The notes under the pieces are model-generated. The model was not told the origin of the DNA. It saw nothing but the letters and a program-made list of their open reading frames with translations, and did not search any database. A stretch of 64,000 nucleotides of DNA from CAZDUS01 sp964508705 (lineage in GTDB: Bacteria > Verrucomicrobiota > Kiritimatiellia > CAIKKV01 > CAITUY01): assembly GCA_964508705.1 (NCBI GenBank), contig CAZDUS010000006.1, positions 1 to 64,000 of the forward strand. The letters are read 5' to 3'. Below, in pieces: positions 35,245 through 45,600 of this stretch. Numbering within the stretch: position 1 is the stretch's first letter; every line of letters begins with the position of its first letter. A program made the position numbers and the translations under genes.

Positions 35245-35817
35245 TTAGGGCAACACTGACCACGTCGGCAAAGTCGAAACGCCAAGATTTGTTGTCGAAA
35301 TCTTCGATCCATTCAACCATTCCACATGGCTGTCAACAAACAACATGTTTCCACCTTCGTCGTTATGATTGCCGCCAAAACCTCCATCAGCAATCGACAC
35401 AGCATTGGAGCCATCCGTATCCAATGCAATAACCGTGTTGGGCGCATCACTTTCACTTAAATTTGGGGATAAGTTGTAACTACAATACACCTTGGTAAGA
35501 TCCTTCACGCTACCCGGGGTGGCAGGATTCCCCTTTGCGCTTGGGCACCGGAACAATGCCACCGAGTTGGAGCCAACATACGACCCAACATTGGTGAAGG
35601 AAGGAGGAAACTGCTCCCGATTATCCGCCGAGTACATCTTGAATGACAACCCGATTTGCTTGAGATTGTTCAAGCACCCCGTACGACGCGCTCGTTCACG
35701 AGCCGACGCCACAGCAGGAATCAACAACCCTGCCAGAATGCCGATGATCGCGATAACAACCAACAGCTCAATCAACGTAAATCCCTTTATCTTCAGCTTT
35801 CGCAGTACTTTGCTCAT
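35245..35817 (-). CDS. DUF1559-type prepilin-like protein
   Basis: 190 residues from MSKVLRK (ATG 35817, AAGGAG 7 bases upstream; the frame is open further upstream but without a site). Prepilin signal KGFTLIELLVVIAIIGILAG at about 10-29: cleavage after Gly, Glu+5, hydrophobic helix. The C-terminal part includes GNHNDEGGNMLFVDSHVEWL, the His...Asp pattern called H-X9-DG in PVC bacteria. Such proteins are abundant in Planctomycetes and Lentisphaerae and are presumed pseudopilins of type II secretion or surface filaments. It is a single gene with its own terminator. Confidence 0.88.
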   Translation of the reverse strand: MSKVLRKLKIKGFTLIELLVVIAIIGILAGLLIPAVASARERARRTGCLNNLKQIGLSFKMYSADNREQFPPSFTNVGSYVGSNSVALFRCPSAKGNPATPGSVKDLTKVYCSYNLSPNLSESDAPNTVIALDTDGSNAVSIADGGFGGNHNDEGGNMLFVDSHVEWLNGSKISTTNLGVSTLPTWSVLP

Positions 35818-35950
35818 TGTTGTCTCCTTAATTGATGAAGCCGCCTTTCGCGACTGATTGAAGATGAATATATCTGACCGCACCCTCATCGTCAATAGCG
35901 CCACAATAAGATTTTTTCTCCCTTCAACCCGCGTTTTGGCTGTTTTCTCA

Positions 35951-35978
35951 TTGACAGCAACGGCTGATATCATACTAT
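35951..35978 (+). promoter_or_regulatory. Predicted ilvC promoter
   Basis: TTGACA (35951-35956), 16-base spacer, TACTAT (35973-35978). A start near 35985 would leave a 30-base leader containing AAGGAG (36003-36008). Confidence 0.55.
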
Positions 35979-36014
35979 GCCGCCCTTTTAAATCACATAC
36001 ACAAGGAGATAATC

Positions 36015-37115
36015 ATGGCTTTGATCAATTTCGGTGGCGAAAAGGAAACAGTGGTCACCCGTAAGGAGTTCCCGATCGCCAAAGCTCGTAAGGTTCTGAA
36101 AAACGAAACCATCGCCATCATCGGCTACGGCGTCCAGGGCCCAGCCCAGGCGCTAAACCTGAAGGACAACGGATTTAACGTCATTATCGGCCAAGCCCCG
36201 GAATTTAAGCGTGACTGGGATCGAGCCTGCCAGGATGGCTGGGTCCCCGGCAAAACCCTCTTCCCCATCACCGAAGCGGTCAAGCGCGGCACCGTCATCC
36301 AAATCCTCGTCTCAGACGCCGCCCAGCGGAAAGTCTGGCCGACCATCAAGGCAAACCTTAAGCCAGGCGACGCCGTCTATTTCTCACACGGATTCTCCAT
36401 CGTCTATAAGGAGCAAACAGGTGTTATCCCGCCCAAGAACGTGGATGTCATCATGGTCGCCCCCAAAGGCTCAGGCCTGAATGTTCGGCGCAATTTCCTT
36501 TCTGGCGCCGGCATCAATTCAAGCTTTGCCGTCGGACAGGACGCCACGGGACGCGCCACGGAGCGTTGTATCGCCCTCGGAATCGGAATCGGCTCCGGCT
36601 ACCTCTTCCCCACCACCTTCCAAAAGGAAGTCTACAGCGACCTCACCGGCGAACGCGGCGTGTTGATGGGCGCCTTGGCTGGCTTGATGCAGGCACAGTA
36701 CGACGTCTTGCGCGCCAATGGCCACTCGCCAAGCGAAGCCTTCAACGAAACATCTGAGGAGTTGACCCAGAGCCTGATCCGTCTCGTCGATGAAAACGGC
36801 ATGGACTGGATGTATCAGAACTGCTCGGCAACTGCCCAGCATGGCGCCCTGAAGTGGAGGCCCATTTTCAGGAAGGCCAACCTCCCGGTCTTCAAGAAAC
36901 TCTACGCATCTGTAAAGCGTGGCCAGGAAACCCGCGAAGTCATCCGCGATTGCGGCGGCAAGGATTACCAGAAGTTTCTCGGCAAGAAACTCGCTGAAAT
37001 CCACGACTCTGAAATGTGGCAGGCAGGTGCCGCTGTCCGGGCGCTCCGCCCGAAAGAACCCGCCAAGGCCATGGGCAAAAGCGCCAAAGGCATCGGCGGT
37101 CGCGCCTCAAACTAA
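36015..37115 (+). CDS. ilvC: Ketol-acid reductoisomerase
   Basis: The second step of valine, leucine and isoleucine synthesis, NADPH- and Mg-dependent. 366 residues, with nucleotide-binding GYGVQGPAQALNLKDNGFNV, APKGSGLNVRRNF, and the C-terminal helical knot with DLTGERGVLMGALAGLMQAQ (metal-binding Asp and Glu) and ETSEELTQSLIRLVDENG. The motif around APKGSGLNVRRNF resembles the branch found in Bacteroidetes more than the short class I form, but the length is between classes. A strong AAGGAG precedes the ATG. No other ilv or leu gene is in the window. Confidence 0.95.
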   Translation: MALINFGGEKETVVTRKEFPIAKARKVLKNETIAIIGYGVQGPAQALNLKDNGFNVIIGQAPEFKRDWDRACQDGWVPGKTLFPITEAVKRGTVIQILVSDAAQRKVWPTIKANLKPGDAVYFSHGFSIVYKEQTGVIPPKNVDVIMVAPKGSGLNVRRNFLSGAGINSSFAVGQDATGRATERCIALGIGIGSGYLFPTTFQKEVYSDLTGERGVLMGALAGLMQAQYDVLRANGHSPSEAFNETSEELTQSLIRLVDENGMDWMYQNCSATAQHGALKWRPIFRKANLPVFKKLYASVKRGQETREVIRDCGGKDYQKFLGKKLAEIHDSEMWQAGAAVRALRPKEPAKAMGKSAKGIGGRASN

Positions 37116-37125
37116 AATGTGGTAA

Positions 37126-37190
37126 CCGATGGAAGCATCGGCAATCTCGTGAATCGATCAAGGGCAGATGCCACAAGGCACTGCCCTTTG
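37126..37190 (+). promoter_or_regulatory. Two hairpins between ilvC and mntP
   Basis: CCGATG-GAAG-CATCGG (37126-37141) and AAGGGCAG/CTGCCCTT (37160-37167 with 37181-37188) with an inner TGCC/GGCA helix and ACAA loop. The second ends 9 bases before the mntP ATG and is followed by only TTTG, so it could be a weak terminator for ilvC or a translational control element. It lacks the conserved core of the yybP-ykoY manganese riboswitch. Confidence 0.5.
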
Positions 37191-37197
37191 TAATATC

Positions 37198-37764
37198 ATG
37201 AGCCCAATTGAAATCATTCTTCTGGCAGTCGGTCTCGCCATGGATGCATTCGCGGTCTCCGTGGCAAGTGGCATTGCCATGAAGAATTTCCATATGGGAC
37301 ATGCCTTGCGCATGGCAACGGCCTTCGGCCTCTTCCAGGCCATCATGCCCGTCATTGGCTGGCTGGCAGGACGAACCCTGCAATCCTTCATGAAAGGCTT
37401 TGATCACTGGGTCGCCTTCCTGCTCCTTGCTTTCGTTGGCGGAAAAATGATCTACGAAGCAACCCGCTTTGAGGAAGCGGAAAACGAATCCAACCCGTTC
37501 GGCCTCTACGTCCTCTTCGTGCTTTCCCTGGCAACCAGCATCGACGCACTCGCCGTTGGCATCACGTTTGCCATGCTGGGGACCTCCATCATCGCGCCTG
37601 TCGCTGTCATCGGCTCGGTAACGTTTGTCCTTTGTCTCGCCGGAGTCCGGATTGGAAACGTTTCCGGTCATTTCTTTGAAAAGAAAATTGAGATCATTGG
37701 CGGATTAGTGCTTATTGGGATCGGCGCAAAAATCCTGATCCAACATATGTCTTCAGGACTGTAA
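37198..37764 (+). CDS. mntP: MntP-family manganese efflux pump
   Basis: 188 residues, six hydrophobic helices in two inverted halves, each with the family's Asp motif: LAMDAFAVSVASGIAMKN in helix 1 and ATSIDALAVGITFAML in helix 4. The protein exports Mn2+ across the inner membrane. The start MSPIEIILL is chosen by family alignment; an in-frame ATG at 37168 lies inside the upstream hairpin. No Shine-Dalgarno is visible before 37198. Confidence 0.9.
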   Translation: MSPIEIILLAVGLAMDAFAVSVASGIAMKNFHMGHALRMATAFGLFQAIMPVIGWLAGRTLQSFMKGFDHWVAFLLLAFVGGKMIYEATRFEEAENESNPFGLYVLFVLSLATSIDALAVGITFAMLGTSIIAPVAVIGSVTFVLCLAGVRIGNVSGHFFEKKIEIIGGLVLIGIGAKILIQHMSSGL

Positions 37765-37768
37765 TACT

Positions 37769-38707
37769 ATGTATAGCAAACTTCTATCACGATTCCTGAT
37801 CATCCTTGGCCTCACGCTGGCCTCAACAGCACTCCCGCTCATTCAAGCCGCTCCATTAAACAAATCCACCGTCTCAGCCGACGCCAAGTGGGTTCTCCAT
37901 TTGGACATGGATCAATTCGCCCCATCGGAAACCTGCCGCATCCTGCTGAATGACGCCGGCAATGGCGCCAAACTCAAAACCCTCCTGAACCACTACCAGA
38001 ACCTGCTTGGTGTTGATCCGCTGAAGTCCCTGGCCAACATCACCCTGTACGGGGAAGAGCTGTCCGGCAGTCGCGGCGTGGCGATCATACGCGGCACAAT
38101 CCCTGCCAAGGCGCTTATCACCCGCCTATCCTCCCATCCGGAATACACCACCCGGAAACATTCCGGATCCACCATCCATAAGTGGAAGGATCGCGCCAGT
38201 GGCGCCACCATGAACGCCTGCATCTACTCGTCAGGCCTGCTCGCCATCGCCTCCGACGATGGGGCCATGAATTCAGCACTAGGTATCCTCAACGGATCAA
38301 CCCCGAATCTTGGCTCCCTCAGCAACCCAACCCTTGCCATCCCGACCCATACTGCCGGAACCTTCCTGACCGCCTCCTCCTGCGGCTACGCCGGCTCCTC
38401 TCCTCACCCGTTAAAAGCCATGTTGCTTCGAAACACCACTTGCACCACCATGCAGGTTTCAGAATCCAAGGGAATCATGGATGCCAACATCGCCCTTTCC
38501 GCCGTCTCAACCGACGCCGCCTTCCAAATCCATCAGATCCTGAACGGCTTGATCGTGTCCGCCGCCTTTACCGAGGAATCGTCCGGCCTTGCGAAACTCG
38601 CGGAATTAAGTGAAGTAAAGCGTCAGGATCGTCAGGTGAATTTGAGGATCCATTGCCCCGCCCGTGATGCCGCCGCCGCTCTGGCGGCTAGTCTCATCCA
38701 ACCCTGA
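37769..38707 (+). CDS. Secreted protein of unknown function
   Basis: 312 residues. Signal peptide (FLIILGLTLASTALPLIQA, cleavage probably after residue 27). The mature part begins with WVLHLDMDQF and has alternating beta-rich and Ala/Leu helical stretches, with no recognised catalytic motif and no further membrane segment. It starts four bases after mntP and so is probably cotranscribed with it, though no link to manganese is evident. The pattern (DMDQF, RGTIPAKALI, SGLLAIASDDGAMNSALGIL) resembles large uncharacterised secreted families of PVC bacteria. Not identified further. Confidence 0.7.
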   Translation: MYSKLLSRFLIILGLTLASTALPLIQAAPLNKSTVSADAKWVLHLDMDQFAPSETCRILLNDAGNGAKLKTLLNHYQNLLGVDPLKSLANITLYGEELSGSRGVAIIRGTIPAKALITRLSSHPEYTTRKHSGSTIHKWKDRASGATMNACIYSSGLLAIASDDGAMNSALGILNGSTPNLGSLSNPTLAIPTHTAGTFLTASSCGYAGSSPHPLKAMLLRNTTCTTMQVSESKGIMDANIALSAVSTDAAFQIHQILNGLIVSAAFTEESSGLAKLAELSEVKRQDRQVNLRIHCPARDAAAALAASLIQP

Positions 38708-38718
38708 CCCCTCCCTTT

Positions 38719-38958
38719 TCAGACTGGGGATGGGCGAGCTTGTTGTGCCGCCATCTCTTCGAAGACTGCTAGAATAGTATTGGCCTCGTGCTCATTCATC
38801 CGCTCAATCGCGAATCCCGCATGCACAATCACATAACTGCCAACCACGGCGTCGGGAACCAGCGATAAATTAACCTCCTGGCGACTCCCTTCCAACTCCG
38901 CCACTCCCATCCTGTCAGGTCGGACTTCCACAATCTTCATTGGCACTGCTAAGCACAT
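38719..38958 (-). CDS. hypC: Hydrogenase maturation chaperone HypC/HupF family
   Basis: 79 residues starting MCLAVPMKI, the defining HypC N-terminus in which Cys2 binds the Fe(CN)2CO unit; hence ATG 38958. ELEGSRQEVNLSLVP, then VGSYVIVHAGFAIERMNEHE, are the conserved beta-barrel and C-terminal helix. The gene follows hypF by 8 bases. No hydrogenase structural genes or hypABDE lie in the window. Confidence 0.94.
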   Translation of the reverse strand: MCLAVPMKIVEVRPDRMGVAELEGSRQEVNLSLVPDAVVGSYVIVHAGFAIERMNEHEANTILAVFEEMAAQQARPSPV

Positions 38959-38966
38959 CGGCAAAC

Positions 38967-41306
38967 TCACTTTCCGGTTCCGGCGGCTATCACCGCCTGT
39001 CCCAACGCAACACATCCATCACCTGGCGGCGTCTTGCAATGACGCAACACCCTGATCCCTCGCTCCTCAAGCAACTCAACCAGCAAGCCGTTTAGAATGC
39101 GATTCATGAAAACGCCGCCACTTAACGCCACCATCGGGTTCTGTTCCTCACTCGTCGAATATATTACCATTTCCAAAGCCGCTCGCGCAATCGCGTGATG
39201 CGCCGCCATCGCCCAAACCGCAGGATGCAGTTCGGCAACACGTCTCTCGGCAAACATCCTGAACGCCGGACTCCAATCCACCCGGAACATTCCCTCCGCT
39301 TCTCGGCCCTCCCACTCAATCTCCGGCAGGGTCGCCTTATGACATTCCCGCGCCGCCGCCTCCAGGCGAACCGCCGATTGACCCTCATAGGTAGCCGCTT
39401 TCGGCGCCAATCCCAGCAAAACGGAAAACGAATCAAACACCCGGCCAGCCGCATGACTTAATGGTGCATTAACACCCTCCCGGCATTGTTGCTCCCATAC
39501 TGACACCTCTTCCCTGCTCACCCCCAAGGACTCCATCCACTCCTCGGAAACGGGAACACCTGCGGCCACCCATCGGCCAATCAATTGCCGCGCCGGACAT
39601 CGAACCGCCGTATCGCCACCCGGCAACGGCGCCGGTTCAAAACTGGCAAGCCTCCTAAACCCATCCTTGCGAACTCGCAACACCTCCGCCCCCCAAACCG
39701 TTCCATCAGGCCCCCACCCCATGCCATCCATGACCAAGGCCAATCCTTCGCGCAACCCATGCTCCGCAAGACATGCCACCGCATGGGCATGATGATGTTG
39801 AACCTCCACCACCTCCACCCCAAGCTTTGCGGCCATGCGCCGCCCCATCCGCGTCGACTGCATATCCGGATGCATATCCACCGCCACTACCTCGGGTTTC
39901 CTCTCAAGAAAATCAGGCAGTGCCGCCGCCACTTGCTCAAACTCTTCAACGGCTTCCGGAGTGTCCAGATCGCCGATGTGCGGAGAAAGCACCACTCGAT
40001 CCCCGTAGGCAAGGGCCAGCGCGTTCTTCATATCAGCCCCAACCGCCAAAGCGGTGCGCTCCATTTTCCACTTAAGGCTGATGGGCTGCGGAGCATACCC
40101 GCGCGCACGACGCCACACCTGCGGCGCTCCTCCGGCTTGCACCACGCACAGGGAATCATCATTCCGCAAATGGATTTCACGATCATGCACCAATAGAAGG
40201 TCGGCAATCTTTCCCAGCCGCACACGCGCTTCGTCATTTGTCAGGCAAATCGGCTCACCACCCCGGTTGCCGCTCGTCATCACCAGAAGATCAAACGCCG
40301 GCACAGAATCCTCGCCTTGCGCATGAAACAACAGCAAATGCAATGGAGTGGTGGGCAACATCATGCCAACGGTATGCGAATCCGGATTAATCAATTCAAA
40401 CGGCAATAGTCCTTTAGTGATGACATCCCGCCGCACATCAACAATCACAATCGGCCCTTCCGGCGACTGCATCAAGCTGGCCTCATCGTCGGAAATAACC
40501 GCATACCGCCGCGCCACCTCAAGATCCCTGGCCATCACCGCTAGCGGCTTTTCAGGACGGTGCTTCCGATCCCGAAGCCGCGCCAATGCCTCCCGGTTGA
40601 ACGCATCCACGGCCAATAGGAATCCACCCAGCCCGCGCACCCCGACAATCCCCCCTTGGGCAAGACTTGCGCGCGCCCCCGCCATCGCCCCGATCGGCAA
40701 CGTCTGACCCTGCATTGTTTCCAGCCACACCCTCGGCCCGCACGCCGGACACGCTATGCTCTCCGCATGGAATCTCCGATCCATCGGGTCCTCATATTCC
40801 CGTCGGCAAGCCTCGCACAGGGGAAACACCGAAAGCGTCGTGCGCGCCCGGTCATACGGCATGGACTTCAACACCGTATATCGCGGCCCGCAATGCGTGC
40901 AAGTTGTGAACGCATATCCATATCGCCTGTCCGCCGGATCCAGCACCTCGGCTGCACAGGCAGGACACATGACCAGATCAGCAGGGATCAGAACTTCATG
41001 CTCTTCACCGAAGTCACTCTCCAAAATCCGGAGTTCCCGATCAACAGGTTCCGCATCGAGGATTTCCATTCCTCTCAAGGCAACCCCATCCACTCTGGCA
41101 TTAGGCGGCAACCGGCTCGGCAAGGCCTCGAGGAATGCTTCGACACGCTTCCGCTCGCCTTCCAGAATTAACCGCACACACCCCCGCCGATTCTGCACAG
41201 AACCCGACAACCCGACACTTCTGGCTAACCGGTATATCGTTGGGCGGAATCCAACCCCCTGCACCACTCCTGTATAATCAACCGTCTTTCTAACCCACTT
41301 ACTCAT
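38967..41306 (-). CDS. hypF: Carbamoyltransferase HypF (hydrogenase maturation)
   Basis: 779 residues. Acylphosphatase domain 1-95 (VVQGVGFRPTIYRLA); two zinc fingers with Cys pairs at 114/117, 136/139 and 164/167, 186/189; a YrdC-like domain (GIVGVRGLGGFLLAVDA, then KPLAVMARD); and a Kae1/HypF C-terminal domain (VQHHHAHAVACLAEHGL, DGMGWGPDGTVWGAE, ALSGGVFMNRILNGLL). It makes thiocarbamate on HypE from carbamoyl phosphate and ATP, the source of the cyanide ligands of [NiFe] hydrogenase. Upstream of it is a GGGTAGGGACGC hairpin repeat (41329-41355). Confidence 0.95.
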   Translation of the reverse strand: MSKWVRKTVDYTGVVQGVGFRPTIYRLARSVGLSGSVQNRRGCVRLILEGERKRVEAFLEALPSRLPPNARVDGVALRGMEILDAEPVDRELRILESDFGEEHEVLIPADLVMCPACAAEVLDPADRRYGYAFTTCTHCGPRYTVLKSMPYDRARTTLSVFPLCEACRREYEDPMDRRFHAESIACPACGPRVWLETMQGQTLPIGAMAGARASLAQGGIVGVRGLGGFLLAVDAFNREALARLRDRKHRPEKPLAVMARDLEVARRYAVISDDEASLMQSPEGPIVIVDVRRDVITKGLLPFELINPDSHTVGMMLPTTPLHLLLFHAQGEDSVPAFDLLVMTSGNRGGEPICLTNDEARVRLGKIADLLLVHDREIHLRNDDSLCVVQAGGAPQVWRRARGYAPQPISLKWKMERTALAVGADMKNALALAYGDRVVLSPHIGDLDTPEAVEEFEQVAAALPDFLERKPEVVAVDMHPDMQSTRMGRRMAAKLGVEVVEVQHHHAHAVACLAEHGLREGLALVMDGMGWGPDGTVWGAEVLRVRKDGFRRLASFEPAPLPGGDTAVRCPARQLIGRWVAAGVPVSEEWMESLGVSREEVSVWEQQCREGVNAPLSHAAGRVFDSFSVLLGLAPKAATYEGQSAVRLEAAARECHKATLPEIEWEGREAEGMFRVDWSPAFRMFAERRVAELHPAVWAMAAHHAIARAALEMVIYSTSEEQNPMVALSGGVFMNRILNGLLVELLEERGIRVLRHCKTPPGDGCVALGQAVIAAGTGK

Positions 41307-41328
41307 CAGTAATATTACCGTTCTCTTG

Positions 41329-41355
41329 GGTAGGGACGCATCTCAGAGGCGTCCA
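41329..41355. repeat. Palindromic repeat, GTAGGGACGC hairpin upstream of hypF
   Basis: GGACGC-A-TCT-C-AGA-G-GCGTCC, a perfect interrupted palindrome preceded by GGGTA, of the same type as 2202-2288. Confidence 0.7.
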
Positions 41356-41431
41356 TTGCAACATCCATTGGATCATACACACTCCCCACCCCTTTCCTAA
41401 CAGCCTAACAGTCTAACAGCCTCCCTCCCCT

Positions 41432-42304
41432 CTACTCCAACGCCGGAAGATACCCTTCCTCCACAAGCTGACGATCCGTTTCTGGCGTCAATGGAATCGG
41501 CAACGGGGTCATGCCTTTGCGTATCAATTCCTTCTGATACTCCTGAAGTAGCCGCCCGATTTCCTCATCGGTTAACTCAAGTGCTTCCGTCTGGGTCAAC
41601 GACGCCACCAACTGACGTTGCGACGTGTCATTACTCTTCTTCCGTCCTGCCCTCACGATCCCAACGCCTGACTCGCCATCCACCTTCTGATCCAATTTCT
41701 TTTCTTTTGCCCGCTCCGCCTCTATCGCGCTCAACCTCGCCAATTCCTTCCGAAGCCGCGCCTCCTCCCTCTGTTGCCGCCGAAGCAGATAGGATCGTTT
41801 CTGATCAACCCCTCCTCCTGCATTGACCTCCGTCATCTTGCCCTGCGGAACCTCCTTCTCCAATGGAGTATTCACAGGCTCAACCACCCGCTCAAACCGA
41901 TTCGATCCTCCCTGCATCGAAACCCAGTAATCCTCGGAGCCACGCCTCAATCGCGCGCGCTCCGCCAAATAGTCCGCGCTGATAATCTCAACGCCATCCA
42001 CCGCCTCGCCAACCGCCAGCATATAATTCCGCTTGGTTTTCGCATCCACCAACCCCACACGCAACACTCCTTCATTGTCACGTACCACCGCCGACATCCG
42101 TATCTGGTTGACCACCGATTGCTCAGGCGGAACAACCACCACCTGCGCCACCACCGGGACTGACTCCGCCCCAAACGGACGCCGCTCGATGATGATCCCA
42201 TACCGGTCAAAACCACCCCCGTCCCCAAATGACACCGCTGCAGGAACAAGGGTAATCATGATACCGATGGCGCCGCGCATTCTATGAATAACATTAATCT
42301 TCAT
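41432..42304 (-). CDS. Secreted or periplasmic protein of unknown function
   Basis: 290 residues from ATG 42304 (GAAGG 6 bases upstream). Signal-like N-terminus MKINVIHRMRGAIGIMITLV, cleavage near VSFG. The mature start contains YGIIIERRPFG, a short motif common at the N-terminus of PVC periplasmic proteins that resembles PulC/PilP-type inner-membrane partners. Next is a beta-rich stretch (VLRVGLVDAKTKRNYMLAVG), then a charged, probably coiled-coil region (RRQQREEARLRKELARLSAI), and a C-terminal stretch ending in LTPETDRQLVEEGYLPALE. I do not recognise the family. A role in secretion-system assembly would be a guess. Confidence 0.65.
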   Translation of the reverse strand: MKINVIHRMRGAIGIMITLVPAAVSFGDGGGFDRYGIIIERRPFGAESVPVVAQVVVVPPEQSVVNQIRMSAVVRDNEGVLRVGLVDAKTKRNYMLAVGEAVDGVEIISADYLAERARLRRGSEDYWVSMQGGSNRFERVVEPVNTPLEKEVPQGKMTEVNAGGGVDQKRSYLLRRQQREEARLRKELARLSAIEAERAKEKKLDQKVDGESGVGIVRAGRKKSNDTSQRQLVASLTQTEALELTDEEIGRLLQEYQKELIRKGMTPLPIPLTPETDRQLVEEGYLPALE

Positions 42305-42647
42305 AGCGCCTTCATTATCCTCTCTTACCCGAATCAATGTCACGCCCGGATTTCACCATACCCTTGCCACCACCCCGACCAGAAACAGCCCTTCCGGCTA
42401 ATTCAAAAGACAATCTTGAAATAGCATCACCCTTCGATGCGCTATCAAGATGATTAAGCGAGACCTGACAACATTCCAGCGCTTCGTCGAACTCTGCGCC
42501 GGGCGCACAGCCTAACTGTTAAAACTGTAGTCACCCAGTGGTGACTACGGCACCTGCAACCGACGGCAAAGGCATGGCTGTCCGTGCTGGAAGCCTCCTT
42601 TATTGTTTTCCGTCTGAAGGGACGACATCCATCCCCGTCCTCCCCCT
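42305..42647. other. Intergenic region after the ABC permease
   Basis: 343 bases. It contains a terminator-like hairpin (42517-42548) read from the permease; otherwise I see nothing convincing. Confidence 0.4.
42517..42548 (-). terminator. Probable intrinsic terminator of the ABC exporter operon
   Basis: On the minus strand GTAGTCACC-ACTG-GGTGACTAC (perfect 9-bp stem, 42527-42548) is followed by AGTTTTAAC. The T-tract is short, so efficiency is uncertain. It lies 100 bases after the permease stop. Confidence 0.5.
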
Positions 42648-45600
42648 TCACTCCTGCCGGAGCGCCTCCCATGGTTCCCCACGCGTGACACGCATCGCCG
42701 TCAATACACTTGCCGCGACTCCGCCTATCTTTACAGCGAATATGCCAATAACCGGCACAACCCACGCCGACCAGGACCCCGCTTGCCCGGACGTCATCAC
42801 CGGCCAGACCGCGGCAACCGCCGCCAAACATCCCACGGCAATCCCCAATCCAATAAGCCATACCTGCTCCCCCGCCAGCAACATCACGCTCTCCCGTCTC
42901 GAATACCCAGTCGCCCTCAACAATGCCAGTTCGCCACGCCGCTCAATGCCATTCCTCGCGACAACCACCGCCACTCCCAACACCCCCAGCAACAACCCCA
43001 GTCCCCCCAGTATCTGGAATATCCTGATGTATAACGCCGTCACGGCATTGAGTTGCCTGAGTCGATCCACGCAGGCAACCACCTCCGCGCCATCATCCCC
43101 CAACTGCCGCGACAATACACCCGCCACTTCCTTCTGCGCGTCAGTCGGAACATCAACCAGCAACAGTCGCACCCCCGCCTCTGTCGGGAAACGCCGGCTC
43201 AATAACCCATCCGGAACAATCACATGCCCCTGCAAAACGGAATTCGCCAGCATTCCCACAAACCTCAGTCTGAATGCCTTCCCGTTTTCATCCCTGTACA
43301 AAAGCTCGTCTCCCACCTGCTTCTTAAGTCCCCACATTAATGTCGCCTCATCGGCCACCGCTGGCACCACGTCATGCCCCCAGTCCTTATCCAACAACAT
43401 CCAGGGACTCTCGTCCCCTATCACAGGCAACGTATTGATGAACCTGAATGATTTCTGACGGGATAAATCAACCGGATCAACTCCGACCAATCGCGGCTTC
43501 TGCGCACGATTCAAATTCCCACAACCGGCATCATCTCCACGGACAACACGGAGCCCGGTAAAGGCCACTTGCTTAAACGCATCACCTGTTAGTCCGCGCC
43601 GCTGTCGCTCCCGTTCAAGATTTAAGTCCGCCGCAATCGGAACCGTTGTCTGCACCATCAACTCATATCCGCCAGTCCCTGTTCCCCTTCCACCTGAATC
43701 ATCCTTCGCTGGCTCAAACAAGGCGACGGCCACCAGCAGGAACACCGCACAAGCCGTCAATCCTGACACCAGAAAACTTCTCTTAGCGTTCCGTCCCGCA
43801 TTCCGCCGTGCCAATTCCAATATCCCTGCCGGCATTGCATCCCTCTTCTTGCCCCACGAATCAATCAACCGACGCAACACGGCTGCCCCTGCCACCAGAA
43901 GACAGAATCCCAGACCGAAAAACATCGCTACGCGCGACTCATGACCTGCCCCTCTCGCCATCCACGCCAGCCCCCCCGCCATCACAATCGCCAACACCCC
44001 TGTCCCAGACCAAATCTTCAACCCCCATCGGCGATGCCGCTTCACTCGCTCATCGATCAAGGCATCCATCAAATTCCTGGTCTGCATTCGCATCAATCGT
44101 CGCGCAACACTCCCGCTGATGACAATAGCCAGCACGAGCGCCGTCCCCGCTGCCACCGCCAGCGACACCCAGGAGACATGAATATCCAGCCCCAGCGGAA
44201 CCTCACCAACCCAACGACTCTCCAACAACCAGATCAATCCTCTTGCGTAACCCTCGCCGCCAAGACACCCCAGGGCGCCACCCGCCATGGCTGTCACAAT
44301 TCCCTCTCCCATCGCCCAGCGCTTCAACACACGGGAATCAAATCCAAGCGCCATCAGCACTCCCGTCTGCTCCATCCGCCGCTCCCCGGCCAAACCAAAC
44401 AGGAGCCCCATCAACATCACTGCGGAAATCACCAAAAAGAAACTCAACCCCATGAATAGCTGTCCAAAATCAAGCGCATCGCTCCCCGCTTGTTCCGCTT
44501 CCGCGCGCACAGCCCGAAGACTAGGACCCGCTCCCGCTTCAACAAGAAGGGCACGCAATTTCTCCCTGATGATTCTTCTTTCTTCTTCCGTCCCGTCATA
44601 CCGTATCGCAGTAAGACCACCCCATCGGCTGCCCCACAACCTCCTCGCATCCTCAAGCCCAATAAAAGCCTTTGGCGCCCCCTTCCATTGATCCCAATAC
44701 GCTTCATCCTTCTCCCGGACCTTCGCGAAATCAACCGGAAGCCCCGTATCCCAATCCCCGCACGATCCTGCATCGGTAATCCCAGGTATGGCAGGCATCA
44801 GACTCTCATCCGCCGCTTCGGCAATCGGAACCACCGCCTTCACCCGGAATACAGCCGATGTCTCCGTCAACGTCCGCAGTGAACCCATCACATAACTCCG
44901 AAGCTCAATGGCATCCCCTGCGGCAACGTCCAAATCATCGGCCAGCCAATCGGTCACCACGATCTCCCCGGACCCGATTACGCCTCCACCCGGCGGCGCT
45001 TCAACACCGGCAACAAACGAATAGGGCGTCGTTCGCCCTTTAGCCTTGATGGAATTGACAAGATAGGTAAGCACACCGACGCTCTGCGAAGAAACAACCC
45101 CGGCGGCGCGCGCAATACTCTCTTCCAGAAAAATACTCCTACTACGGAATTCACCGACTTTCCCAGTTCTCACTGTTCGCCACTCAAGCCCGCCATCCGG
45201 ATAATCCCACGCCTGCCGGAGCGCGGACTCCGCCATCAGCAAATCATCAATCCCGCTAATGAGCAATAGATTAGCCTGCTCCCCGGCTCCCGTGAGTTTT
45301 TGCAGGAAGGCAAGATCAACAAAGGCGTTCAGCGGTGGAACTTGCGTGTTCTCCAGCCCGAATCGCCCGAACTCCCCATCCCCCGCAATGGCGCTCACCG
45401 TCACTCGACACGCCACACTTGCCCGGCCGGACGCCTCCAGCGCCATCTCCCGCAATGCATCAGGACGCTCGACACGAAGCACAACCTCGTCATCCACTCG
45501 CAAGGAAAGCACATCCGCCAGCCGTCGATTGACCACCACCGCTCCACCTGTGACCGCAGGGAACCCGGCTGAACTCATCTGGGCAAATGATGATTGAACC

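Noticed and set aside
37116..37197. yybP-ykoY manganese riboswitch ahead of mntP
   Set aside because: The conserved L1 and L3 sequence of that riboswitch is absent; only simple hairpins are seen.
42555..42600. Small peptide gene after the permease (MPLPSVAGAVVTTG)
   Set aside because: Only 14 codons, overlapping the terminator hairpin; no support.
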